DNA of 32,051 nucleotides. It comes from Pseudomonadota bacterium. Lineage in GTDB: Bacteria; Pseudomonadota; Gammaproteobacteria; Pseudomonadales; Azotimanducaceae. Where the stretch lies: positions 1 to 32,051 of the forward strand of contig JACZXW010000020.1 of the NCBI GenBank assembly GCA_022571415.1, in the 5' to 3' direction. Both the position numbers and the translations under genes were made by a program. How positions within the stretch are numbered: the stretch's first letter is position 1; the number at the start of each line of letters is the position of its first letter. This document shows positions 16,326 to 24,075 of the stretch, in pieces. Below the pieces are notes generated by a model. That model was not told the DNA's origin and made no database searches. It saw nothing but the letters and a program-made list of their open reading frames with translations.

Positions 16326-17018
16326 CTAGATTCCAGAAAAGTACAATTCGCTAAATTGATCCAGGCCTTTTTTAGTAAAACCTATGACCCTGGAATCTGG
16401 GTCCTTCTTTGCCCACCTCTTCTTGAACAGATCGCTTAGTATCCACTGACCGAGCGATCCGGCAAGATGATGGCGGCGCTCGCTCCAATCCAGACAGGAT
16501 CGACAAAGAGGGCGGCGCTTGGTCCTCATTTGTTCCAGGTCGGCGCCCAGATTTTCAAAAAAAGTTCGTCCTTTAGCCGTCAAATTTACCTGGCCATCAC
16601 GAAACGCGAGATAGCCGTTGCTGCTCACGGACTCAAATAATTGAACAGCAATTCTTCCCGCCAGATGATCGTAACAAACGCGGGCTGTTCGAAGTTCAGG
16701 GTTCCGGGGTCCGGTTTTCACGTGAGAGTGTTCGACTCCGGACGACAGGTGTAGCAACAATTCCAGAAGTTTCGCAACCTCCTGTCCCTTGAGTTGAAAA
16801 TATCTGTGCCGACCTTGTTTCTGTACGGCAATTAGTGAACCCTTGACAAGCTTGGCCAGATGGCTGCTTGCAGTTTGTGAAGTGATGTTCGCTTCCAGCG
16901 CTAGTTCACTTGCGCTCAATGCTTTTCCTCCCAAAAGCGCTATCATCATCTTTGCTCTGGCAGGATCTCCGATCAGTGACGATATCTGCGAGATATTCGG
17001 TTTGTTGTGCATCTCCAT
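16326..17018 (-). CDS. ArsR-type winged-helix transcriptional regulator
   Basis: A 230-residue regulator. The N-terminal winged helix (about residues 8-80) contains ISSLIGDPARAKMMIALLGG, the recognition-helix region TSQTASSHLAKLVKGSLIAVQKQGRHRYFQL and a wing. The longer C-terminal part has RVCYDHLAGRIAVQLFE and CRSCLDWSERRHHLAGSLG. These conserved Cys/His residues recur in a subgroup of large ArsR-like proteins whose ligand is unknown to me. The gene is divergent from the 37-codon ORF at 17100, with 81 bases between the starts, so it probably regulates that side, its own promoter, or both. The Mo-hydroxylase operon beyond is a possible further target. Confidence 0.88.
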   Translation of the reverse strand: MEMHNKPNISQISSLIGDPARAKMMIALLGGKALSASELALEANITSQTASSHLAKLVKGSLIAVQKQGRHRYFQLKGQEVAKLLELLLHLSSGVEHSHVKTGPRNPELRTARVCYDHLAGRIAVQLFESVSSNGYLAFRDGQVNLTAKGRTFFENLGADLEQMRTKRRPLCRSCLDWSERRHHLAGSLGQWILSDLFKKRWAKKDPDSRVIGFTKKGLDQFSELYFSGI

Positions 17019-17099
17019 ACATCCAAAGTTCGGTGAAGATCGAAGTATAGCTGATGCTGTTTGATAAAATGGGCGAAAGACCTCAGGAGGACAATACCA

Positions 17100-17213
17100 A
17101 TGAAACTAACTTGCATCATCGAATACCGGAAAGAGAATCTTCAACTTGCGCAGGATAAGAAGTTCATCCTCGAAGAAAGACGAACATTCCTGGAGGTGGA
17201 ACCGGGACCTTAA
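17100..17213 (+). pseudogene. 37-codon ORF, possible NIPSNAP gene remnant
   Basis: An ORF of 37 codons (MKLTCIIEYRKENLQLAQDK at its start, EVEPGP at its end) preceded by a perfect AGGAGG at 17085-17090, nine bases upstream. The first ten residues resemble the start of NIPSNAP-family proteins (small dimeric alpha+beta barrels that begin MITC-x-x-xYxI). Genes for these often sit divergently beside ArsR-type regulators of this size. The rest of the domain (about 90 residues) is missing and the tail does not match. I infer an internal deletion leaving the ribosome site and first strand, but a genuine short protein cannot be excluded. Confidence 0.4.
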
Positions 17214-17312
17214 CGAAAAAAAGGACGGTTGTTTAGGGCTGACAAGGTGTCCATTGCCAACTAGCCACTAACGTGGTTTATACTGCCCTTCCTCAGGCAC
17301 CAAGGATTGAAC

Positions 17313-18170
17313 ATGAGATTTGAATCACCTACCACTACCAGGGAAGCGGTAGCGCTTTTAACGAGGGAGAGAGGCGACGCCTATGTCCTTGCCGGGGGCA
17401 CGGATCTACTGGTTCGAATGAAACTGGATTTGATCGAACCCGACCTGGTCGTTGACATCAAGGGCATAGCGGCCATGCAATCGATCAGGACCACTGCATC
17501 AGGGACCAGGATTGGCGCGGCAGTATCGTGTGCAGAACTTGGCGAAAATAAAAAACTGAAGAAAACGTGGCCTGGTGTGGTTGAAGCCGCCAACCTGATT
17601 GGCTCGGATCAGATCCAGGGTCGCTGCACCATGGTCGGCAATTTGTGCAACGCATCGCCCGCTGCCGATAGTGTCCCGGCGTTGATGGCGGCCGCTGCCA
17701 AAGTGGTCATCGTCGGCAAGAAGAAGCGCCGCACGGTCGCGATTGAAAAAATTATTACCGGCCCAGGCGAGACCTCACTTGCCAGAGGTGAGGTCATTGA
17801 AGCAATTATCCTGCCACGGCGACCTCCAAAATCCGGTGACGCATACCTGCGTTTTATTCCAAGAACTGAAATGGATATCGCCGTGGTGAGTGCCGGCATC
17901 AGTCTTAAACTCGAGCGTGGCGTGATCAAGTCCGCCCGGGTAGCGCTTGGTGCGGTGGCGGCAACTCCTTTGCTGGTGCCAGCTGCTGCAAGAGCCATTG
18001 TCGGCTCGAAGCTTGACGATGCGGCATTGGAGAAGCTGGCAGCAGCCTGTTCCAATGCGTGCAAGCCAATTGATGACAAGCGCGGCACTATAGAATATCG
18101 AACAAGAGTGGTGGGTGTCCTCGCACGCCGCGCTGCAAAAATCGCCTATCAACGTGCAGGAGGTGCTTAA
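17313..18170 (+). CDS. Molybdenum hydroxylase FAD-binding subunit (CoxM/CutM-like)
   Basis: A 285-residue medium subunit of the xanthine dehydrogenase family, which carries FAD and passes electrons onward. It begins MRFESPTTTREAVALL. The FAD loop AGGTDLLVRMK lies near residues 27-37 and the second FAD motif TMVGNLCNASPAADSVPAL near 108-126. The ATG at 17313 is six bases after AAGGA and is preferred over the TTG at 17307. The stop overlaps the start of the iron-sulfur subunit gene (TAATG). The M-S-L order matches cox-type operons, but the substrate is not determined by this subunit. Confidence 0.92.
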   Translation: MRFESPTTTREAVALLTRERGDAYVLAGGTDLLVRMKLDLIEPDLVVDIKGIAAMQSIRTTASGTRIGAAVSCAELGENKKLKKTWPGVVEAANLIGSDQIQGRCTMVGNLCNASPAADSVPALMAAAAKVVIVGKKKRRTVAIEKIITGPGETSLARGEVIEAIILPRRPPKSGDAYLRFIPRTEMDIAVVSAGISLKLERGVIKSARVALGAVAATPLLVPAAARAIVGSKLDDAALEKLAAACSNACKPIDDKRGTIEYRTRVVGVLARRAAKIAYQRAGGA

Positions 18171-18646
18171 TGCCCAGCGTACTCGTATCTACAACTATCA
18201 ACGGTGATGCAGTTGAATATGCCTGTCCACAGGATGAAACGTTACTCGACTCACTACGTGACCGCGTTGGTCTGACCGGTGTAAAAGAGGGCTGCGGCAC
18301 GGGTGATTGCGGCGCCTGCAGTATTACCCTCGACGGCCGCCTGGTCTGTTCCTGTCTTGTCCTGGGGGTTGAGGCCAATGGTCGGGAAATAACAACTGTC
18401 GAGGGATTGTCAGATGGAGACAAACTTCATCCGCTGCAGGAGAAGTTCATCGAACACGCTGCGCTGCAATGCGGCATCTGCACGCCAGGTTTCCTGATTG
18501 CAGCCAAGGCATTGCTTGATCGCAACCCCAATCCGACCGTGGAAGAGATCCGTTATGGTCTCGCCGGTAATCTCTGCCGCTGCACCGGCTACGACAAAAT
18601 TGTACGAGCAGTGCAGGCTGCAGCCAAACAGATGAGGAAAAAGTAA
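18170..18646 (+). CDS. Molybdenum hydroxylase [2Fe-2S] subunit (CoxS/CutS-like)
   Basis: A 158-residue small subunit with two [2Fe-2S] clusters. The plant-ferredoxin-type cluster uses C42, C47, C50 and C62 (EGCGTGDCGACSI onward). The C-terminal cluster uses C101, C104, C136 and C138 (QCGICTPG and NLCRCTGY). It relays electrons from the Mo site to FAD. The ATG overlaps the previous stop and is preceded by AGGAGG with six-base spacing. The length is normal for the family. Confidence 0.95.
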   Translation: MPSVLVSTTINGDAVEYACPQDETLLDSLRDRVGLTGVKEGCGTGDCGACSITLDGRLVCSCLVLGVEANGREITTVEGLSDGDKLHPLQEKFIEHAALQCGICTPGFLIAAKALLDRNPNPTVEEIRYGLAGNLCRCTGYDKIVRAVQAAAKQMRKK

Positions 18647-18680
18647 CCTCGTTCCAGCGACTGACATTAAGGAATCAGAT

Positions 18681-20945
18681 ATGCCACAAGATACCAGTTA
18701 CACACACCAGAAATTCAATGTTATCGGCACTCGCCCGAAGCGCCCGGATGGTATTGACAAGGTCACTGGCCGTGCCAAATTCGGGGCCGATACCTCGGCG
18801 CCAGGGCAGCTCGTAGGGCTTATTCTGCGGTCACCACATGCTCACGCAACGATCAGGAAAATCGATACATCAAAAGCGGAAAGGCTCAAAGGTGTCAAAG
18901 CGGTTCTCACCAGTGCTGACCTGCCTGATCTTACCGACGGTGATCGTGCCATGCTGGACATTCTCGAAAACTGCATGGCACGTGGTCGTGCCCTGTACGA
19001 CGGGCATGCGGTCGCGGCGGTCGCCGCGATTGATGCACAAACCGCGAAGAAGGCACTGAAGCTCATCAAAGTCGACTACAAGGTGCTGCCGCATGTGACC
19101 GATGTTGACGAGGCCATAAAACCCGGCGCTCCTATAATCCAGGACTGGGTCTTTACAGCGGGTGTTGAACCTAAACCAAAACGGCCGTCAAACATTTCGC
19201 AACGTACTGAATTTGGCCACGGAGATGTTGAGGCAGGTTTCGCTGAGGCTGATGTGATTGTCGAAAGAAGTTACAAGACCGAACAGACCCACCAGGGATA
19301 CATCGAACCACATGCCTGCCTTGCCAGTGTCAGGCCGGACGGTTCCGGTGAGTTATGGGTAACAACCCAGGGTCACTTTACGTTCCGTAATATCTGCTCG
19401 TCGTTACTTGGCATGGATGTCGCCAAACTTAAGGTAACGGCGTCTGAGATTGGCGGGGGATTCGGCGGCAAGACCCACGTGTGGATGGAGCCGGTTGCAC
19501 TTGCCCTGTCCCGAAAGGCAAACCGCCCGGTGAAGCTTGTCATGAGTCGTGATGAGGTATTCCGCGCCACCGGTCCAACCTGTTCGACATCGGTAGATGT
19601 AAAAATAGGCGCAAAGAAAGATGGCACCATCACCGCCGCGACTGCCGAATTACGCTATCAAAACGGCGCCTTCCCGAATATCTGGGGCATGCTTGGCGCG
19701 ATGACATCGTTTGCCTGTTATGACCTGAAGAACGTCAAATCGATTGGCTACGATATCCTCTGCAACCGTCCGAAGGTTGCCGCTTACAGGGCGCCCTCGG
19801 CACCCATGGCCGCCTTTGGCGTCGAAAGTACCATGGATCTGGTGGCAGCCGAGATTGGTATGGATCCTGTGGATTTTCGCATCAAGAACGCGGCGAAAGA
19901 GGGTACGCTCGCATCTTACGGCCCAACCTATGGTCCGATTGGAATTGGACCGACCCTGGAGGCGGTCAAAAATCACCCGCATATGAGAGCCCGGCTGGGT
20001 AAAAATCAGGGTCGGGGCATGGCCTGTGGGTTCTGGTTTAATTTTGGCGGGCAAACCTGTACCGATCTCAATATCGGGATTGACGGTACCGTCACACTCA
20101 CCGTGGGCACGGTCGATGTGGGAGGTTCGCGCGCGTCACTGTCACTGATTGCCGCGGAGGAATTAGGTATCCCCTACGATCAGGTGATAACAAATATTGC
20201 CGATACTGCCTCACTCGGCTTCAACGATATGACCGAAGGCAGTCGCGGTACCTTCTCTTCCGGTATGGCTGCAATATTTGCGGCACGTAATGCCATCGAG
20301 GTGTTGCGAAAACGAGCCGCCCAGATGTGGGAGATCCCGGTGGAGGCTGTTGTCTGGGAGAAGGGTGAAGCGAAGGCAATGGGCAAGAAACACGGCAACC
20401 TGCCACAGCTGTCCCTGAAGGAAATTGCTGCCAAGGCACCTAATACGGGTGGGCCGATTGCGGGCCACAGTGAAGTGGTAGCAGACAACGCTGGAGTATC
20501 GTTTGCCAGCCATATCTGTGATGTCGAAGTTGATCCGGAAACGGGCGCTACAAAAGTGATCCGCTACACGGTTATTCAAGATGCCGGTAAAGCCATTCAC
20601 CCTGATTATGTGGAAGGGCAGTTTCAGGGCGGTGCGGTCCAGGGAATTGGCTGGGCGCTCAATGAAGAATACATTTATGGAGAAGATGGTCGTCTGCAGA
20701 ACGCCGGTTTCCTCGACTACCGAATGCCGGTGTGCTCTGACATTCCGTTTATAGATACTCAAATCCTTGAAATCCCGAATCCTAACCATCCCTATGGGGT
20801 GCGTGGAGTGGGAGAGACATCGATTGTCCCGCCGCTCGCAGCGATTGGTAACGCCGTATCGAATGCCGTTGGCGTACGCCTGAGTCATGTACCAATGTCC
20901 CCGCCGCGAATCCTCAAGGCGCTGGTTGAGGCGAGTGGCAGTTAG
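18681..20945 (+). CDS. Molybdenum hydroxylase large subunit (CoxL-like, molybdopterin-binding)
   Basis: A 754-residue catalytic subunit of the xanthine dehydrogenase family. GGGFGGKTHVWMEP (about residues 257-270) binds the molybdopterin. GVGETS near residue 710 supplies the catalytic Glu. The active-site loop reads AAYRAPSAP at about residues 367-375. True CO dehydrogenase (form I CoxL) has AYxCSFR, with a Cys that holds copper, and the form II group has AYRGAGR. This protein has neither, so it should not be called CO dehydrogenase. The substrate is probably an aromatic heterocycle, aldehyde or acyl-CoA, but this is unresolved. The ATG follows AAGGA at a spacing of eight bases. A MoaD-like gene follows. 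Confidence 0.93.
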   Translation: MPQDTSYTHQKFNVIGTRPKRPDGIDKVTGRAKFGADTSAPGQLVGLILRSPHAHATIRKIDTSKAERLKGVKAVLTSADLPDLTDGDRAMLDILENCMARGRALYDGHAVAAVAAIDAQTAKKALKLIKVDYKVLPHVTDVDEAIKPGAPIIQDWVFTAGVEPKPKRPSNISQRTEFGHGDVEAGFAEADVIVERSYKTEQTHQGYIEPHACLASVRPDGSGELWVTTQGHFTFRNICSSLLGMDVAKLKVTASEIGGGFGGKTHVWMEPVALALSRKANRPVKLVMSRDEVFRATGPTCSTSVDVKIGAKKDGTITAATAELRYQNGAFPNIWGMLGAMTSFACYDLKNVKSIGYDILCNRPKVAAYRAPSAPMAAFGVESTMDLVAAEIGMDPVDFRIKNAAKEGTLASYGPTYGPIGIGPTLEAVKNHPHMRARLGKNQGRGMACGFWFNFGGQTCTDLNIGIDGTVTLTVGTVDVGGSRASLSLIAAEELGIPYDQVITNIADTASLGFNDMTEGSRGTFSSGMAAIFAARNAIEVLRKRAAQMWEIPVEAVVWEKGEAKAMGKKHGNLPQLSLKEIAAKAPNTGGPIAGHSEVVADNAGVSFASHICDVEVDPETGATKVIRYTVIQDAGKAIHPDYVEGQFQGGAVQGIGWALNEEYIYGEDGRLQNAGFLDYRMPVCSDIPFIDTQILEIPNPNHPYGVRGVGETSIVPPLAAIGNAVSNAVGVRLSHVPMSPPRILKALVEASGS

Positions 20946-20968
20946 GTACCGGGCTGCGCCTCCAAACC

Positions 20969-21214
20969 ATGCTTCAGGTCAAGCTGACGGGTACGCTCCA
21001 GTCTGCAGTCGATGACGAGGCAGAGGTTGAAATTGATGCGGCGACGATCCGTGAGTTGCTGACCAGACTCGTTGAACGTTATCCCAGGATGAGCAAGCAT
21101 CTTGATGAGGGTATCGCGGTATCCATCAACGGGGAAATATATCGCGACAATTGGGGGACGCAGATCCCTGATGATGCCGAGGTATTTCTTATGCCCCGAA
21201 TTCCGGGAGGCTGA
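20969..21214 (+). CDS. MoaD/ThiS-like ubiquitin-fold sulfur carrier
   Basis: An 81-residue beta-grasp protein ending in the diagnostic Gly-Gly (MPRIPGG). It contains EVEIDAATIRELLTRLVERYP and VSINGEIYRDNW, typical of MoaD. MoaD is thiocarboxylated at its C-terminal Gly and donates sulfur to molybdopterin. The gene starts 23 bases after the Mo-hydroxylase large subunit, on the same strand, so it is probably the last gene of that operon. No MoaE partner is visible in the window. It could be a dedicated cofactor-supply copy or a carrier for another pathway. Confidence 0.85.
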   Translation: MLQVKLTGTLQSAVDDEAEVEIDAATIRELLTRLVERYPRMSKHLDEGIAVSINGEIYRDNWGTQIPDDAEVFLMPRIPGG

Positions 21215-21239
21215 ATGAGCAGTACATCGATTGTCGTTT

Positions 21240-21881
21240 TTAACCCTGGCGTATTTGATTGATATAGTAGTTAGATTCGTCAATCGCGTCTTGCATGGCC
21301 TCAATCAAACGAGTGATATTCCGGTTGACGTTGCCGAGTTCTCCCTTGAGCGAGGTAATGGCCCGCGCGTTCAGATTGTGCTTCAGGTACAGAACGTTAT
21401 CTTTGCGGCTTGAAAGTACAGGCTCGATGGTGCGTTCTGCCTTGTGCATCGAGGCGATGAGCCGCCCGTACCTGCGCCGGGTATCTTTTAGCTGGCGCTG
21501 ACTGTCTCTTCGCAGATTGGCATTGGAGTACTCGCCGAGTGCTGATTCCCATTCATCGAACAGCGCATCGGCGACTGATTCCACGGCATCGATGCGATCG
21601 CTGATTTCCTCGGCAACCCTGACGCTGTCTTCATATTCGTTGTTGAGCTTGTCATAGACTAGTTCGAGTTCTCCACCGTCAAAATCGACTACTGACCTGA
21701 ACTGCTCGAGAGCGCTCTTGAATTGTTTCTGGCCTTCCTCCTGGGCTTCCTGGGCATCCTCAATACCACTGATCAGGATGTCGCGCTTGTGGATGCCAAT
21801 GGTTTCCATCGCATCATAGTAGGCACTCTCGCAGGCAGTCAGTAGTAAGAGGATGACAAGCGAGCAGATTCTCACCGTCAT
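21240..21881 (-). CDS. DUF2959 lipoprotein
   Basis: A 213-residue protein with a lipoprotein signal ending in LLTAC (Cys17), then an almost wholly helical, charged domain rich in E, D, R and Q. Long heptad-like stretches (ALEQFRSVVDFDGGELELVY and the EEISDRIDAVESVADALFDEW region) suggest coiled coils. DUF2959 proteins are common in marine gammaproteobacteria and have no known function. The ATG overlaps the TGA of the upstream Pmp3-like ORF (ATGA), so the two are translationally linked. It converges with the MoaD-like gene. Confidence 0.88.
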   Translation of the reverse strand: MTVRICSLVILLLLTACESAYYDAMETIGIHKRDILISGIEDAQEAQEEGQKQFKSALEQFRSVVDFDGGELELVYDKLNNEYEDSVRVAEEISDRIDAVESVADALFDEWESALGEYSNANLRRDSQRQLKDTRRRYGRLIASMHKAERTIEPVLSSRKDNVLYLKHNLNARAITSLKGELGNVNRNITRLIEAMQDAIDESNYYINQIRQG

Positions 21882-22030
21882 GAATTTTCCTTTTCCTTAA
21901 TAGCATCCACGATTTGGTCGGTGCGTTTGTCAGCAAGATGATTGTGCACTACAAACAGGGCGTGAATCACACCGGGGATAAAGAAGAGCAGGGTGATGGA
22001 AACCTGATATTCCAGGTAGCGATGGACCAT
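21878..22030 (-). CDS. Short YqaE/Pmp3-like membrane protein, probably N-terminally truncated
   Basis: A 50-residue frame from the ATG at 22030. It contains LEYQVSITLLFFIPGVIHALFVVHNHLADKR, which matches the second membrane helix of Pmp3/YqaE proteins (IPGIIHA signature), followed by a polar tail. The first helix normally present in the family is missing. Upstream DNA encodes the end of enoyl-CoA hydratase and no alternative frame restores it. A TTG at 22111 would extend it to 77 residues but adds no membrane helix. No good ribosome site is visible. Its stop overlaps the DUF2959 start. It is either a remnant or a minimal single-helix protein. Confidence 0.5.
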   Translation of the reverse strand: MVHRYLEYQVSITLLFFIPGVIHALFVVHNHLADKRTDQIVDAIKEKENS

Positions 22031-22073
22031 TCGTACATTTTGCAATTGCTGGTAAAGAGGGACTAAGGAATTT

Positions 22074-22874
22074 TTATTTTCCCTGCCAGTTTGGCTCGCG
22101 TTTTTCTGCAAATGCTTTTGGTCCTTCCCGGGAGTCCGCGCTGTTCAGTCGTTTTATCTCGGCCTCATACCGGGTATAGAAAGCTTGTGCCAACGGATAA
22201 TCGAGACCGCGCATGGCGGTTTCTTTTGTCGCTCTGACCGCAAGAGGCGCGCAGCGGAGTATGTCTGCAACATATTCATCAACCGTGGATTTGAGATCGG
22301 CTAATGGGACGACTTCGTTGACAAGACCGAGTTCATAGGCCCGTTTAGCAGACATGTGCCGACCCGTTAGCATATAACCCATGGCTGGCTTCAGTCCTAT
22401 CTGGCGAGGAAGGCGATGCACACCGGCAGAGCCGGCTATGAGACCGCGCCTGGGTTCAGGCAGGCCAAATTCGGCATGGTCAGCCGCGATAATGATGTCA
22501 CATGACATGGCCACTTCGAGACCGCCCCCCAGGGCATAGCCATTGACCATAGCGATAATTGGTTTTGGCATATGCCACCTTTCGATAATATGCCGGGTTT
22601 CCAGTGCCAGTTTCCGCCAGCGGGTCTTTTCTTCTTCGCTGGCATCTCTTTCTCTGGCGCGATGTTTTAGATCGGCACCTGCACAAAACGCCCTGTCTCC
22701 AGCACCGGTTATAACCGCCAGCCAGATGTCCTCGTTGGTTTCAACTTCGTCCATGTGCTGCGACAGCTGCCAGCGTAATTCGGGGTTGAGCGAATTTAGC
22801 GCGTCAGGACGGTTGAGTGTAATCCAGGCCACCTTGTCGATGACCTCAAACAATGTTGTGGCGGTTTCGATCAT
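22074..22874 (-). CDS. Enoyl-CoA hydratase/isomerase family protein
   Basis: A 266-residue crotonase-fold enzyme. AFCAGADLKHRARE gives the first oxyanion-hole segment. NGYALGGGLEVAMSCDIIIAA carries one acidic catalytic position and FGLPEPRRGLIAG the other, so both Glu residues of hydratases are present. Substrates are typically enoyl-CoA thioesters of fatty-acid or amino-acid breakdown; which one is not clear. Its ATG overlaps the CinA stop (ATGA). No acyl-CoA dehydrogenase or thiolase lies nearby. Confidence 0.93.
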   Translation of the reverse strand: MIETATTLFEVIDKVAWITLNRPDALNSLNPELRWQLSQHMDEVETNEDIWLAVITGAGDRAFCAGADLKHRARERDASEEEKTRWRKLALETRHIIERWHMPKPIIAMVNGYALGGGLEVAMSCDIIIAADHAEFGLPEPRRGLIAGSAGVHRLPRQIGLKPAMGYMLTGRHMSAKRAYELGLVNEVVPLADLKSTVDEYVADILRCAPLAVRATKETAMRGLDYPLAQAFYTRYEAEIKRLNSADSREGPKAFAEKREPNWQGK

Positions 22875-23371
22875 GATGTCGCCTCAGTTTGATATTGTTC
22901 GAGAGTGGCCTTCAGGAGAAGCAGGGCCTGCTCTGTAAATTGGTGCATGTTTTCTTCGCGATTGTCGCTGCCGGTGCGGACAGTCTCACTTGCAGTGATA
23001 GGACCCGCGACTGCAATTACACTGATCCCGACCTCGTCGCTGTAGGGTGTAGTACCGGGTCCTGCGACGCCCAGTTCGGCAACTCCCCAGGTTGCGTTGA
23101 GGTCGGCTCGAACGGTTTCAGCGAAAATCCTGGCCATATCCTCTGTCAGAGGTTTCACTCCCTTTAGTTTTTCCTGTGGCAGGTTAAGGAAAACTTTTCG
23201 CGATTCCCGTGTATAAATTACGACACCTCCGAGGAAATAGGCGGATGCACCGGGCACCGCAAGCAGACTGGCAGCGATAAGACCTCCCGTGGACGATTCG
23301 GCGATGGCGACGGTTTCCCGTCGTGATTTTAGTAGCGCCGCGACAGGTAGTGCGGAGGTTTCAAGACCCAA
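22871..23371 (-). CDS. CinA C-terminal domain protein (PncC-like nicotinamide-nucleotide amidohydrolase)
   Basis: A 166-residue stand-alone CinA domain. The conserved VAIAESSTGGLIAASLLAVPGAS motif begins near residue 21, and WGVAELGVAGPGTTPYSDEVG provides the family's second conserved loop (usually GIAGPxG). E. coli PncC (YgaD) deamidates NMN to NaMN in pyridine-nucleotide recycling. The second loop differs slightly from the canonical SGIAGP form, so the same activity is likely but not certain. The start is a TTG at 23371 with a weak GAGA ribosome site. It is coupled to the enoyl-CoA hydratase downstream. Confidence 0.85.
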   Translation of the reverse strand: MGLETSALPVAALLKSRRETVAIAESSTGGLIAASLLAVPGASAYFLGGVVIYTRESRKVFLNLPQEKLKGVKPLTEDMARIFAETVRADLNATWGVAELGVAGPGTTPYSDEVGISVIAVAGPITASETVRTGSDNREENMHQFTEQALLLLKATLEQYQTEATS

Positions 23372-23431
23372 GATATTTTTCTCTGGTAAAAGCGCTCGTT
23401 AGAAGTTGAATGCGCTGAGAGTCGCTTAAAT

Positions 23432-23965
23432 TCATGTCTGTTGCCGCCTGGCTTTTGCACGTCTTTGCGCTTCATCCATCACCCGGCGGTCTCCTTCAGT
23501 TTGCGTGACGTTAAGCTGCATTTCATACATCTTCCAGCCACTGTCTGTACGCAGGAATCTGTCATCGTAATAACCGAACATGGTGTAGCGGGATGTCGTG
23601 CCGTCGTTTTCGAGCAGCCAGTGCTCGGCCCGCATATGGGCGATACCACGTGCGCGATCACCTTCTATTGTAATCCTGTGGTTGGTGAGAAAATGCTGGG
23701 TGGTTTTTAGTTCGGCGAATATCCTGGCCTGGCTTTTCACCACACGGTCTGTTTCAAGCAGTCGTGCAGGTACCTGATTCCACGAACTCAAGTCAAAAGT
23801 TACTTCATCGGCAAACACAGAGCGCCATAGTTTCCAGTCTCTTGCATCGAGGCCAGTGGCGTAATTGTTCATCACTTCAATGATCGCCTGGCGATCTTTT
23901 GCCGGGTTATTGCCTGTCATCTTCTTGCTTTCGTAAAATAGCCACTTCCTGGCGGTAGCTTTCAT
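23432..23965 (-). CDS. SnoaL-like / NTF2-like family protein
   Basis: A 177-residue protein of the SnoaL-like group that resembles the beta subunit of ring-hydroxylating dioxygenases. AKDRQAIIEVMNNYATGLDARDWKLWRSVFADEVTFDLSSW is the family N-terminus, and MFGYYDDRFLRTDSGWKMYEMQLNVTQTEGDR the C-terminal sheet. A basic tail (RRAKARRQQT) follows. Relatives act as small dehydratases or isomerases on hydroxylated rings; no activity can be assigned. An ATG at 23920 (MTGNNPAKDRQ) is an equally plausible start. It is the first of a minus-strand run with CinA and enoyl-CoA hydratase. Confidence 0.82.
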   Translation of the reverse strand: MKATARKWLFYESKKMTGNNPAKDRQAIIEVMNNYATGLDARDWKLWRSVFADEVTFDLSSWNQVPARLLETDRVVKSQARIFAELKTTQHFLTNHRITIEGDRARGIAHMRAEHWLLENDGTTSRYTMFGYYDDRFLRTDSGWKMYEMQLNVTQTEGDRRVMDEAQRRAKARRQQT

Positions 23966-24075
23966 GAATATTCATTGGAGTATTATTCTCTGGGGCTGCC
24001 ATGGTATGCCGTCAGCTAAAATATGAATAATAGGGGAGGTTCCTCAAATTAGAAAGTCGGGGAGAATGGACACAA

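Noticed and set aside
20211-20888. A 225-residue minus-strand frame inside the Mo-hydroxylase large subunit gene.
   Set aside because: It is antisense to a clearly conserved protein, with no ribosome site and no recognisable domain.
17313-20945. Annotation of the three-subunit enzyme as aerobic CO dehydrogenase.
   Set aside because: The large subunit lacks the AYxCSFR loop and its copper-binding Cys; only the general Mo-hydroxylase assignment is supported.
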